A stretch of 64,000 nt of DNA, from contig CAYNRX010000006.1 in NCBI GenBank assembly GCA_964399965.1, forward strand, positions 1-64,000, given 5' to 3'. Source of the DNA: UBA1381 sp964399965 (GTDB taxonomy: Bacteria; Bacillota; Clostridia; UBA1381). The position numbers and the translations under genes were made by a program. The notes under the pieces were generated by a model. It was not told the origin of the DNA. It ran no database searches and saw nothing but the letters and a program-made list of their open reading frames with translations. Positions 16,925-25,174 of this stretch are shown here, piece after piece (the first letter of the stretch is position 1; each line of letters begins with the position of its first letter).

Positions 16925-17542
16925 ATGAGCGAGACTGAACAGACGACATTAAACGCTATCCTTTCGGCGGCGGAAACGGAGTTTCGGGAAAAAGGCTTTC
17001 TGTCGGCGTCGCTTAGGAATATCGTCAAAACGGCAGGCGTTACGACCGGCGCGTTTTACGGCTATTTTAAGAGCAAGGAAGAGCTGTTCGAGGCGCTTGT
17101 GGGAGAACAGTATGAATATTTTCTTAACTGCTTTATCAAGGCGCAGACTGATTTTGCAGACCTCCCATTGGAGGAACAGCCCGAAATGCTTGGCAATATT
17201 TCGGGTGCATGTATGCATGAAATGCTCCACTACGCCTACGAGCATCTCAGCGCGTTCAAGCTCATACTGTGCAGCTCGGAAGGCACAAGATTTTCTGGAC
17301 TTGTTGACAAGATGGTAGAGATCGAGACGGAAGGCACGCACGAATATCTGAAGGTGCTTGAGGCTCTCGGCAGACCCTCCCCGCCTATAGACGAACATCT
17401 TGAGCATATCCTTATCACCGGAATGTTCAACACCTTTTTTGAGCTTATCATACACGAAATGCCGCTTGAGAGGGCAGAGCATTATCTGAAAGAAATGCGC
17501 GCTTTTTACACCGCCGGATGGATGAAAATTATGGGGCAGTAA
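16925..17542 (+). CDS. TetR/AcrR family transcriptional regulator
   Basis: 205 residues. The N-terminal helix-turn-helix reads ILSAAETEFREKGFLSASL, then VKTAGVTTGAFYGYFKSKEELF, the classic TetR DNA-binding signature. The remaining residues form a helical ligand-binding domain (Met- and Phe-rich) of unknown ligand. A perfect palindrome covers its own promoter, so autorepression is likely. Two ABC half-transporters follow 111 nt later in the same direction, but with a separate operator-like site. It may sense a compound exported or imported by that pump; this is inference. Confidence 0.93.
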   Translation: MSETEQTTLNAILSAAETEFREKGFLSASLRNIVKTAGVTTGAFYGYFKSKEELFEALVGEQYEYFLNCFIKAQTDFADLPLEEQPEMLGNISGACMHEMLHYAYEHLSAFKLILCSSEGTRFSGLVDKMVEIETEGTHEYLKVLEALGRPSPPIDEHLEHILITGMFNTFFELIIHEMPLERAEHYLKEMRAFYTAGWMKIMGQ

Positions 17543-17564
17543 AGCCCTATAATTTTTGACCTGC

Positions 17565-17582
17565 GGTTAGCTTTAACTAACC
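17565..17582. promoter_or_regulatory. GGTTAG-N6-CTAACC palindrome before the ABC transporter pair
   Basis: It shares the GTTAG-N6-CTAAC architecture with the box at 15403-15418. No strong promoter of its own is evident between 17543 and 17653, though AT-rich sequence is present. Confidence 0.5.
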
Positions 17583-17653
17583 TTTATTTAGCTTGGATAT
17601 TAAACGGATACGTGCCGTTTTTATCATAAAAAATTTACGAGGAGGTTCTTTGG

Positions 17654-19432
17654 ATGAAGAAACGATCTAACTTATCAAGGCTGATGAGCTATGCCGGCAA
17701 GCACAGAGTACTGACATACCTTTCGTGGGTGCTGTCATCCGCAAGCGCGCTGCTTGCACTGGTGCCGTTCTGGTATATATGGCGCATCATCCATGACATA
17801 CTTGAGGCGTCCCCCGATTTTTCAAAAGCCGGGAATGTCGTAAGCTACGGCTGGTCGGCAGTGCTGTTTGCGGTAGTATCAATTATCGTGTACATAGCGG
17901 CACTGATGTGCTCACATCTGAGCGCGTTTAGGATAGCCTCAAATATCAGAAAGACGCTTATGCGCCATATTGCCGCCCTGCCTTTGGGTATCACAGAAAA
18001 GTACGGCAGCGGAAAGCTCAGGAGGATAGTGAACGATTCAAGCTCCGCTGCCGAAACCTATCTGGCGCACAGGCTGCCGGATAAGGCCGGAGCGATCACA
18101 ACGCCGATAGGTTTGCTGTTCTTGCTGCTCGTGTTCGATTGGCGGCTCGGGCTTTTAAGCCTTATTCCCGTTATTTTGGGATTTATGATAATGACTAAGA
18201 TGACGGGCGCAAGCATGGAACAGAAGATGAAAGAATATCAAAACTCGCTTTCCGATATGTCCAACGAGGCAGTGGAATATGTCCGCGGTATACCTGTTGT
18301 AAAAACATTCGGCCAGACGGTGTTTTCTTTTAAGCGCTTTAAGGCGTCCATAGACAATTACGAAAAATGGGTCATAGCCTACACAAAGGCGCTGCGCCTG
18401 CCAATGATGTTTTACACCACGGCGATAAACGGAGTATTCGCGTTTTTGATAGCCGGAGCGATCATATTTTCACGCGGCGGCGTAACGAATGACCTGCTCT
18501 TAAATCTTATCTTCTATATCGTCATAACTCCCGTGATCAGTACTACGCTCACAAGGATCATGTTTATGAGTGAGGATGCGATGATCGTAAACGATGCGCT
18601 TGGCAGGATAGATGAAGTGCTCGGCGAAAAGCCGCTTTCAGAAAGCAGCCGCGGCAGAATTCCATCCGATAATTCCGTTTCGCTCGAGCACGTGAGCTAC
18701 AGCTACGACGGTGTAAAAAACGCCTTAAACGATGTTTCCCTGTCGATAAAACCCGGAGAGACAACGGCACTTGTGGGCCCTTCGGGCGGCGGTAAGACGA
18801 CTCTTGCGAATATCATCACAAGGTTTTTCGACCCGCAAAAGGGACGCGTGCTCATAGGCGGCACGGATATACGTGACATTCCCAAGGAGAAGCTTATGGA
18901 CACAGTATCGTTCGTATTCCAGAACAGCCGTCTTATCAAGGCGTCGATACTTGAAAATGTGAGGATGGCAAGGCCGGAGGCTTCAAGAGAAGAAGTAACG
19001 CACGTTTTGGAAACGGCGCAGTGTGCCGATATAATCGCAAAACTGCCGGACGGCATAGACACAGTCGTGGGAGCGAACGGCATATACCTTTCGGGCGGTG
19101 AACAGCAGAGGGTTGCTATAGCAAGAGCCGTGCTCAAAAATGCGCCTATTCTGATTCTCGATGAGGCAACAGCCTTTGCCGACCCTGACAATGAGGTACG
19201 CGTACAGCAGGCTATGTCGGCTCTTTCAAAGGGCAAGACGGTCATAATGATAGCCCACAGGCTGTCGTCAGTCACAAACGCGGACCGCATTTGCGTAATG
19301 AGTGAGGGCAGTATAGCCGAAAGCGGCACATTCTCCGAGCTTATGGATAAAGGCGGAATATTTGCTCATATGTGGGGGAATTATTCAAAATCTGCGGACT
19401 GGAAAATAGAAAAGGAGGGAAAACAGTTATGA
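17654..19432 (+). CDS. ABC transporter half-unit (fused permease and ATPase), first of a pair
   Basis: 592 residues: a six-helix exporter-type membrane domain (about 1-310) and a C-terminal ATPase with Walker A GPSGGGKTT, Q-loop FVFQNSR, signature LSGGEQQR, Walker B ILILDEAT and switch His in IAHR. The D-loop region reads DEATAFADPDN instead of the usual SALD/SLD form, as in the asymmetric partner of many heterodimeric exporters. It overlaps the next gene by ATGA, so the two form a heterodimer. The fold type also serves siderophore import (IrtAB/YbtPQ-like systems). With a flavodoxin and shared boxes nearby, an iron-related substrate is plausible but unproven. Confidence 0.9.
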   Translation: MKKRSNLSRLMSYAGKHRVLTYLSWVLSSASALLALVPFWYIWRIIHDILEASPDFSKAGNVVSYGWSAVLFAVVSIIVYIAALMCSHLSAFRIASNIRKTLMRHIAALPLGITEKYGSGKLRRIVNDSSSAAETYLAHRLPDKAGAITTPIGLLFLLLVFDWRLGLLSLIPVILGFMIMTKMTGASMEQKMKEYQNSLSDMSNEAVEYVRGIPVVKTFGQTVFSFKRFKASIDNYEKWVIAYTKALRLPMMFYTTAINGVFAFLIAGAIIFSRGGVTNDLLLNLIFYIVITPVISTTLTRIMFMSEDAMIVNDALGRIDEVLGEKPLSESSRGRIPSDNSVSLEHVSYSYDGVKNALNDVSLSIKPGETTALVGPSGGGKTTLANIITRFFDPQKGRVLIGGTDIRDIPKEKLMDTVSFVFQNSRLIKASILENVRMARPEASREEVTHVLETAQCADIIAKLPDGIDTVVGANGIYLSGGEQQRVAIARAVLKNAPILILDEATAFADPDNEVRVQQAMSALSKGKTVIMIAHRLSSVTNADRICVMSEGSIAESGTFSELMDKGGIFAHMWGNYSKSADWKIEKEGKQL

Positions 19433-21159
19433 TAAAAAAGCTTCAAAGACGCTTTGCACTGTCAAGACAAGGCGCTGTTGATCTGATAAAGGGCTGCCTT
19501 GCCTGCGTTATGCAGGATATATCATTCATGCTGCCCGTCGGACTTTTATATTATCTCGTCATCGACATGATGAACGGCGGCGTGACAGGCGGCAGGATAG
19601 TCTTTTACACTGTCGGCGCGCTTATCTGCCTTACTCTCATATTTGTCGTGACATATTTTCAGTACAACGCCACATATCTTGCTACATATGTGGAAAGCGG
19701 CGTGCGGCGCATAACTCTTGCCGAGCAGCTGCGGAAGATACCTCTTTCGTTCTTCGGGAAAAAGGATCTTGCGGATCTTACAAATTCGATCATGGGCGAC
19801 TGTGCCACTCTCGAAACAGCATTTTCCCATTACGTTCCGGCCCTTGCAGGCTCGGTCATCTCCACAACACTTATTGCGGTATGCTTATTTTTCTATGATT
19901 GGCGCATGGCTTTGGCGGCTGTATGGGTGCTGCCGGTCGCTTTTGCGATAACGCTCTTTTCGGCGCGTATTCAAGGGTACTTTAATAAAAAAGCCTCTGC
20001 CGCAAATGTTGCGCTTGAGACCGGGGTTCAGGAGTGTATCGAAAGTTTGCAGGATCTAAAAGCAAACAATGCCGAGAAGCGCTATCTCAAAGGGCTCGAC
20101 AAGAAGATAGACTATGCCGAAAAACGGCACATCATAACCGAGCTGGGAACAGCGCTCTTTGTCGTCTCATCAACGCTTATATTAAAATTCGGCATTGCCA
20201 CAGTATCCCTTGTCGGATCGGTTCTGCTTATACGCGGGGAAATAAACATTCCTCTCTTCTTTATGTTCCTGCTCGTTGCCTCAAGGCTTTATTCACCGCT
20301 GGAGGGCGCGCTCCAGAATCTTGCAGCGGTCATCTCCACAAGGACAAATATTGACCGCATGAATGAAATACTCGACCGTCCTGTCCAGACCGGCTCGAAT
20401 GTGATAACAAACCACGGCTGCGATATTAAGTTTGAGCATGTTGGCTTTGCGTACAACACAGGCGAGACCGTATTGAAAGATGTGTCGTTCACCGCAAAGC
20501 AGGGTGAGGTCACGGCTCTTGTCGGCCCCTCCGGCGGAGGAAAAACTACGGTATCCCGCCTTGCTGCACGTTTTTGGGATATCGACAAGGGAAAGATCAC
20601 GGTTGGCGGTATGGATATATCAAAAATAGAGCCGGAAACACTGCTGTCGCTCTATTCCATCGTGTTTCAGGATGTTACATTATTCAACAACACCGTAAAG
20701 GAAAATATCAGGATCGGGAAAAAGGACGCAACCGACGAGGAGGTCATAGCTGCAGCACGGCTTGCCAACTGCGAGGAGTTTGTAAACAAACTGCCGGACG
20801 GCTACAACAGCATGATCGGTGAGAACGGCTGCGAGCTGTCGGGCGGCGAACGCCAGCGTATCTCCATCGCAAGAGCCTTTCTTAAAGACGCGCCGATCAT
20901 CCTGTTGGACGAGGCAACGGCAAGCCTTGACGTTGAAAACGAGACACTGATACAAGCAGCACTTTCAAGGCTCATAAAGGATAAGACGGTGCTTGTTATT
21001 GCACACCGTATGCGGACGGTGAGCGGCACCGATAAGGTGATCGTGCTTTCAGGCGGCACCGTCGCTGAACAGGGACGTCCCGACGAACTAATGAACAACG
21101 GAAAAATATATCCGCACATGGTAAAGCTCCAGATGATGAGTCAGGACTGGGGGATATAG
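19429..21159 (+). CDS. ABC transporter half-unit (fused permease and ATPase), second of a pair
   Basis: 576 residues with the same layout: membrane domain with six helices (about 1-310), then ATPase with Walker A GPSGGGKTT, Q-loop IVFQDVTLFN, signature LSGGERQR, Walker B IILLDEATASLD and His of IAHRMRT. All catalytic ATPase motifs are canonical, so this is likely the subunit that hydrolyses ATP. The start ATG at 19429 overlaps the previous stop (ATGA) and follows AAAGGAGGG. It works with the preceding gene as a heterodimer. Substrate unknown; see that entry. A terminator follows. Confidence 0.9.
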   Translation: MIKKLQRRFALSRQGAVDLIKGCLACVMQDISFMLPVGLLYYLVIDMMNGGVTGGRIVFYTVGALICLTLIFVVTYFQYNATYLATYVESGVRRITLAEQLRKIPLSFFGKKDLADLTNSIMGDCATLETAFSHYVPALAGSVISTTLIAVCLFFYDWRMALAAVWVLPVAFAITLFSARIQGYFNKKASAANVALETGVQECIESLQDLKANNAEKRYLKGLDKKIDYAEKRHIITELGTALFVVSSTLILKFGIATVSLVGSVLLIRGEINIPLFFMFLLVASRLYSPLEGALQNLAAVISTRTNIDRMNEILDRPVQTGSNVITNHGCDIKFEHVGFAYNTGETVLKDVSFTAKQGEVTALVGPSGGGKTTVSRLAARFWDIDKGKITVGGMDISKIEPETLLSLYSIVFQDVTLFNNTVKENIRIGKKDATDEEVIAAARLANCEEFVNKLPDGYNSMIGENGCELSGGERQRISIARAFLKDAPIILLDEATASLDVENETLIQAALSRLIKDKTVLVIAHRMRTVSGTDKVIVLSGGTVAEQGRPDELMNNGKIYPHMVKLQMMSQDWGI

Positions 21160-21185
21160 TCTTATATTCCGCTAAACATAGAAGA

Positions 21186-21222
21186 AAAGGGCATATCGCA
21201 AATTCACCGCGATATGCCCTTT
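21186..21222. terminator. Bidirectional terminator between convergent genes
   Basis: Stem AAAGGGCATATCGC / GCGATATGCCCTTT, between the ABC pair (plus) and the nitroreductase (minus). T and A runs flank it modestly. Confidence 0.8.
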
Positions 21223-21262
21223 CTGCATCCTGTCGTTAAATTTTTACTTTTGCATTTTTGTT

Positions 21263-21793
21263 TTACGCCTTTATTACATATCCGCTCTTACGCGGCTTTG
21301 CTTCGGGGAGTTTGTCCGCCGCATAGCCGAGGATGCAATTTCCTATTCCTTCGCAGCTTTCCGGTACTCCCCATTTTTTCATAAGCTCACGGCCTTCGGG
21401 ACTTTCAAAAACCTCTTTGGCTCTGTGTATCCAGCAGGAACCGAGTCCCACGGCATGAGCAGCGTTTAGAAGATTCCCCATAACGAGAGAACCATCGTAA
21501 AGATATGTGCCGCGCGATTTGTCAGCAAAAACAACGATTACAGTCGGAGCACCGTAAAAAGGATCGGAGTCCGTACCCATAACGGCAGCATTAAGACGTG
21601 AAAGCTCTGCCACCTCTGCCTTGTCCTGCACAACAACCATCACCGGCGACATAAGTCCCATGCCTGTAGGCGCGTATTCGCCGGCCTCTAAGACAGCGTC
21701 CAGCTCTTCTGGACGTATTTGCTCCGCCTTGTAGGAACGCACGCTGCGTCTTGATTTTAATGAGTCTAACACTATTTTGCCCTTATCGTCCAT
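21263..21793 (-). CDS. Nitroreductase family protein
   Basis: 176 residues with the FMN-binding start of the family, SRRSVRSYKAEQI, then APTGMGLMSPVMVVV, the central LLNAAHAVGLGSCWIHRA and the C-terminal ILGYAADKLPEAKPR. Members are FMN enzymes using NAD(P)H to reduce nitroaromatics, quinones or similar. It is followed on the same strand by nothing within 100 nt and preceded by the Spx/ArsC-like gene 27 nt upstream, so the two may share a transcript. The substrate is unknown. GAAAGGAG stands before the ATG. Confidence 0.92.
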   Translation of the reverse strand: MDDKGKIVLDSLKSRRSVRSYKAEQIRPEELDAVLEAGEYAPTGMGLMSPVMVVVQDKAEVAELSRLNAAVMGTDSDPFYGAPTVIVVFADKSRGTYLYDGSLVMGNLLNAAHAVGLGSCWIHRAKEVFESPEGRELMKKWGVPESCEGIGNCILGYAADKLPEAKPRKSGYVIKA

Positions 21794-21820
21794 AATTGTA
21801 CTCCTTTCGCGGGATTGTGT

Positions 21821-22180
21821 TTATTTTTTCAAGGCTTCCTCCCACTGAGCGGGACGAAAACCGAATAATACAAAATCATCACCGACAAGTATCGGACGGC
21901 GCACCATCATTCCATCGGAAGCCAGCAGATCAAGCTGCTCGTCCTCGCTCATGTCAGCCAGCTTGTCCTTTAGGTGCAGCTGCTTATAGAGCATCCCGCT
22001 GGTGTTGAAAAACCGCTTCAGAGGGAGCGGGCTTATTTTGTGCCAATGCTCCAGCTCCTCGCGCGTAGGGTTTTCTGCGCGGATATCCCTGTCCGTGTAT
22101 TCGATGTTGTTATCCTTGAGCCACTGCACCGCCCTTTTGCAGGTGACGCAATTAGGGTATTGTATACATAATACCTTCAT
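21821..22180 (-). CDS. ArsC/Spx family thioredoxin-like protein
   Basis: 119 residues. MKVLCIQYPNCVTCKRA carries a CxxC in the position used by ArsC/Spx proteins; RDIRAENPTREEL and MMVRRPILVGDDFVLFGFR match the ArsC fold, including the RRP loop. The homologues are either Spx-type regulators that bind RNA polymerase alpha, or small glutaredoxin-like reductases. It looks nearer to the short ArsC-like reductases than to Spx. ATG 22180 is taken because the fold begins there; an ATG 27 nt upstream lacks a ribosome site. Likely co-transcribed with the nitroreductase. Confidence 0.85.
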   Translation of the reverse strand: MKVLCIQYPNCVTCKRAVQWLKDNNIEYTDRDIRAENPTREELEHWHKISPLPLKRFFNTSGMLYKQLHLKDKLADMSEDEQLDLLASDGMMVRRPILVGDDFVLFGFRPAQWEEALKK

Positions 22181-22417
22181 AATAATCCCATACCTTTCTT
22201 CCCACATACATTTAATATACTTCTCTCACTCTAATTGTGGGTCTGCTATACTCTAATTTTTTCCAATTCTATATTCTATTATAAGCGTACCGGGGAAAAA
22301 AATCAAGCCCAATAACGCCGAAGTAACAAACGATTTAAGGAAAAATATTGTGCATAATTCTTTATACATTCGGTTGATTATATAACGTATCGTATGGCAA
22401 ATAAAGAGACGATAGGC

Positions 22418-23299
22418 TTACATAACTATATTTTTCAGCGTGCCTATTTTTTCTATGCTGCATTCAACAGTATCGCCCGGCTTTAAAAACCTCGGCGGAT
22501 CGAAGCCCATGCCAACGCCCGAGGGTGTTCCCATGGAAATTATCGTCCCTGCCTCTAATGTCATACCGGCGGAAAGCTCGGCTATAACGTGCGCTATACC
22601 GAATATCAAAAGCGATGTGCGGCTTGACTGGCGCAGTTGGCCGTTGACGCGGCTTTCTATGAGCAGGTCTGGCGGAAATGATATCTCATCAGCGGTGACG
22701 ATACACGGCCCCATGGGTGTGAAGGTATCAAGGCTCTTGCCGAAATACCATTGCTTATGATGTGTCTGGATATTGCGGGCGCTTATATCGTTTATTATAG
22801 TGTAGCCGAAAATGTATTTCTCTGCATCTTCAGGGCGGACGTTTTTGGCGTCCTTGGCGATAATGACGGCTAGCTCCGCTTCATAGTCGAGACTGTCTGT
22901 AAGGTCGGAATGCGAGAGGATAACGCCTCCGGGAGCGGTAGCTTCATTGGTGCGCTTGGAAAAATATATCGCATATGGGCGTTCGCCGCCGAAAGCCTCG
23001 TTTTCGAACCGTGCGGCTTCCTCGGCGTGAGCCATATAATTTATACCCAGGCAGATGACGTCCTGCTTCGGACGGGGGATAGGCGCATGTATAGTAACAT
23101 TTTCGCTTGATATATATTCTCCTTCGCCTGCTGCGAGTGATGATCGTATAAGCTCGAGCGCGTCTGTCCCGGCATCTATCAATGAGTTCATATCGGTAAC
23201 TCCGGGTAAAAACTGATCTACCGGAAAAACCTTGCCGTCTGTAAGTACGGCGGCAAATCTCCCGGGGGTGCTTGCAAGACTGCAAGTAATAAGTTTCAT
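22418..23299 (-). CDS. Fumarylacetoacetate hydrolase family protein
   Basis: 293 residues. The C-terminal two-thirds is the FAH fold: VICLGINYMAHAEEA, DYEAELAVIIAKDAKNV (Asp and Glu metal ligands), GYTIINDISARN, and GTIISMGTPSGVGMGFDPP. These Mg-dependent enzymes act on acylpyruvates, 2-oxo-diacids or related hydroxy-acids; the exact substrate is not decided. An N-terminal domain of about 75 residues precedes it, as usual. Start at the ATG 7 nt after GAGGAGG; the ATG two codons earlier is too close to that site. Monocistronic; the 3' end lies near 22418 with no strong terminator seen. Confidence 0.9.
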   Translation of the reverse strand: MKLITCSLASTPGRFAAVLTDGKVFPVDQFLPGVTDMNSLIDAGTDALELIRSSLAAGEGEYISSENVTIHAPIPRPKQDVICLGINYMAHAEEAARFENEAFGGERPYAIYFSKRTNEATAPGGVILSHSDLTDSLDYEAELAVIIAKDAKNVRPEDAEKYIFGYTIINDISARNIQTHHKQWYFGKSLDTFTPMGPCIVTADEISFPPDLLIESRVNGQLRQSSRTSLLIFGIAHVIAELSAGMTLEAGTIISMGTPSGVGMGFDPPRFLKPGDTVECSIEKIGTLKNIVM

Positions 23300-23326
23300 A
23301 TCCATACCTCCTCGTTATTTTCTATT

Positions 23327-23540
23327 TAGTCAATTGCGAAACTTTTTTCGCAATTGATTTCTGGCTAATGAAGAAAATAAAAGTTCCGTTGATTGGCGGT
23401 CTGCGACCGCTGAAACTTTTATTTTCGCAATTTTTGACGCGCATGTCGTCAAAAATTGATTGTAATTCGAGGGTTTCACCCTCGAGCTCCTCAGAATGAG
23501 GAAATAATTGTAAAACGCTGCCGCGTTTTGCAATTATCTG
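23327..23540 (-). repeat. Hairpin-rich dispersed repeat, copy 3 (MITE-like, complete)
   Basis: 214 bp in reverse orientation, holding all hairpins including the left one (GCAAAACG / CGTTTTAC). Imperfect terminal inverted repeats: TAGTCAATTGCGAAAC against CAGATAATTGCAAAAC. The exact 10-bp direct repeat ATTTTCTATT flanks it (23317-23326 and 23541-23550), the best target-duplication evidence in the window. Confidence 0.88.
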
Positions 23541-23630
23541 ATTTTCTATTATATACCAATTTGGAATTTTTTGCAATTGGTTTTTACGGTGTAATTTGTC
23601 AAAAAACCGCCGCAAGTTTATGTGACGAAT

Positions 23631-23661
23631 AAAAAAAGCCGCTCCCCGATAGGGAGCAGCC
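23631..23661 (-). terminator. Terminator of infC-rpmI-rplT
   Basis: On the minus strand, stem GCTGCTCCC / GGGGAGCGGC (one bulge) followed by seven T residues, 10 nt beyond the rplT stop. Confidence 0.88.
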
Positions 23662-23671
23662 CGGACACTCA

Positions 23672-24025
23672 TTATAAAGCGGCCTTTGCAGCCTCTGTCA
23701 GCTTTGTAAAAGCAGCCGGATCGGCGATAGCGATCTCGGACAGAGCCTTTCTGTTGAGCTTGATGCCGGCCTTTGTAAGACCGTTCATGAAAGTAGAATA
23801 GTTCATGCCGTTCATCTTGGCGGCTGCGCTTATTCTTGTTATCCACAGGCGTCTGAAATCACGCTTTCTGCGCTTTCTGCCGATGTAGGCGTTCTGCATG
23901 GAACGCATTACAGCCTGGTTGGCCGTCTTGTACAGCTTGCTTTCGCCTCCGCGGAAGCCCTTAGCCAGCTTTAAGATCTTGTTGTGCTTTTTTCTTGTAT
24001 TTAAAGCGCCTTTAACTCTTGCCAT
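23672..24025 (-). CDS. rplT: 50S ribosomal protein L20
   Basis: 117 residues, exactly the L20 length. It begins MARVKGALNTRKKHNKILKLAKGFRG and contains AVMRSMQNAYIGRKRRKRDFR and WITRISAAAK, all L20 hallmarks. It binds 23S rRNA early in 50S assembly and, in Firmicutes, represses its own operon by binding the mRNA leader. It is last in infC-rpmI-rplT; the start lies 48 nt after rpmI. Confidence 0.98.
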   Translation of the reverse strand: MARVKGALNTRKKHNKILKLAKGFRGGESKLYKTANQAVMRSMQNAYIGRKRRKRDFRRLWITRISAAAKMNGMNYSTFMNGLTKAGIKLNRKALSEIAIADPAAFTKLTEAAKAAL

Positions 24026-24073
24026 AATTCAATTTCCTCACTTTCAAAATCGTCTTTTCCTAAATTTAGGGAA

Positions 24074-24271
24074 TTATTTGTAAGGTATCAGCTTCTTGAT
24101 AACAACAGCGTTCGCCTTTGAGCAGTACGCCTGCTTTCTCAAGTGTCTTTTTCTCTTGGTGGTCTTTTTGTTGAGGATATGTCTTCTGAAAGACTTATTC
24201 ATCTTCACCTTGCCGTTTTTTGTAAGGTTGAATCTCTTAGCGGCGCCTCTGTGTGTTTTTATTTTAGGCAT
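24074..24271 (-). CDS. rpmI: 50S ribosomal protein L35
   Basis: 65 residues starting MPKIKTHRGAAKRF with the basic core KNGKVKMNKSFRRHILNKKTTKRKRHLRKQ in parts; this is standard L35. The ATG at 24271 is used because it begins the conserved protein and follows AAAGGAG; longer frames upstream overlap infC and are not expected. It is the middle gene of the operon. Confidence 0.97.
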   Translation of the reverse strand: MPKIKTHRGAAKRFNLTKNGKVKMNKSFRRHILNKKTTKRKRHLRKQAYCSKANAVVIKKLIPYK

Positions 24272-24293
24272 AATGTCCACTCCTTTTTCTAAA

Positions 24294-24824
24294 TTACTTC
24301 TTATCCGAATTTTGTACCGTGGGCGCAAGATACATTATCATATTTCTGCCCTCGAGTTTGGGCTTTCTTTCCACTGTGCCGAAATCCTTCGCCGCCTCGG
24401 CGAACCGTTCCAAAAGCTTCTGTCCCAACTCGGAATGACTTACCTCGCGTCCGCGGAACCGTACCATGACTTTGACCTTGTCGCCGGCCTTTAAAAAGCG
24501 CATCGCGTGCTTGCACTTGGTATTAAAATCGTTGGTGTCTATAGATGGTGAAAGCTGCACTTCTTTGACGCTGATGGTCTTTTGGTTTTTGCGGTTCTCT
24601 TTCTCACGCTTTGCAAGTTCAAATTTATACTTACCGTAATCCATGATCTTGCATACAGGCGGTTTGGCCTGAGGCGCGATCTTGACCAGATCCATCCCTT
24701 TGTCGGCTGCCATGTTAAGTGCCGTCCTGGCGTCCATTACTCCAAGCTGGCCGCCGGTGCTGTCCACCACGCGGACCTCCCGGTCACGGATCTGCTCGTT
24801 GATTTGCAATTCATTCCTGGCTAT
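24294..24824 (-). CDS. infC: Translation initiation factor IF-3, apparent AUA start
   Basis: 176 residues. Seen: INEQIRDREVRVVDSTGGQLGVM (in parts), the KPPVCKIMDYGKYKFE linker, and the C-terminal VKVMVRFRGREVSH and LEGRNMIMYLAP. The conserved N-terminus ARNELQINEQIR is read in frame only if translation begins at the ATA at 24824, 8 nt after AGGAGG; no ATG fits. A TTG at 24809 is possible but has poor spacing and drops conserved residues. Non-AUG starts are usual for infC because IF-3 itself rejects them, giving autoregulation. A leader attenuator precedes it. Confidence 0.93.
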   Translation of the reverse strand: MARNELQINEQIRDREVRVVDSTGGQLGVMDARTALNMAADKGMDLVKIAPQAKPPVCKIMDYGKYKFELAKREKENRKNQKTISVKEVQLSPSIDTNDFNTKCKHAMRFLKAGDKVKVMVRFRGREVSHSELGQKLLERFAEAAKDFGTVERKPKLEGRNMIMYLAPTVQNSDKK

Positions 24825-24870
24825 GGTAATTCCCTCCTACGCTTCCCTTATAAAGGGTTATTTTGTGCAT

Positions 24871-24897
24871 AAAAAAACGGATGACGCAAAGTCAGCC
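24871..24897 (-). promoter_or_regulatory. Candidate attenuator in the infC leader
   Basis: On the minus strand, stem CGGCTGAC / GTCATCCG followed by seven T residues lies about 105 nt after the promoter and 47 nt before infC. A second stem, TTCCGCC / GGCGGAA, lies just upstream. The position fits L20-controlled leaders known in Firmicutes. Confidence 0.6.
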
Positions 24898-25002
24898 GCA
24901 TACGATACACTTCCGCCGACAGGGGCGGAAAGACCATATTTACCACATTGTCTTTCAAATGCGGTGAGAGCGATGTGACTCTGCTTGTTTTCGTTCTTTA
25001 CT

Positions 25003-25031
25003 ATGATACCATATTTGCGCTGCGGTGTCAA
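25003..25031 (-). promoter_or_regulatory. Promoter of infC-rpmI-rplT
   Basis: Minus strand TTGACA, 17 nt, TATCAT, giving a leader of about 170 nt. Confidence 0.85.
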
Positions 25032-25112
25032 GTATTTTTTTGAGAAATTTTTATGTAAGGGAAAGTTTACGTTATTTTTAGGAAAAAGCTATAAAAATAT
25101 TAGATTTTACTA

Positions 25113-25141
25113 TTGTAATTTTGCCGGATATGTGATATTAT
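25113..25141 (+). promoter_or_regulatory. Promoter of the GltD-like oxidoreductase gene
   Basis: TTGTAA, 17 nt, TATTAT with TGA before the -10; about 30 nt before the ribosome site AAAGGGGG. Confidence 0.7.
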
Positions 25142-25174
25142 TATATAAGCAAAATATAAAAAGGGGGAACCACA

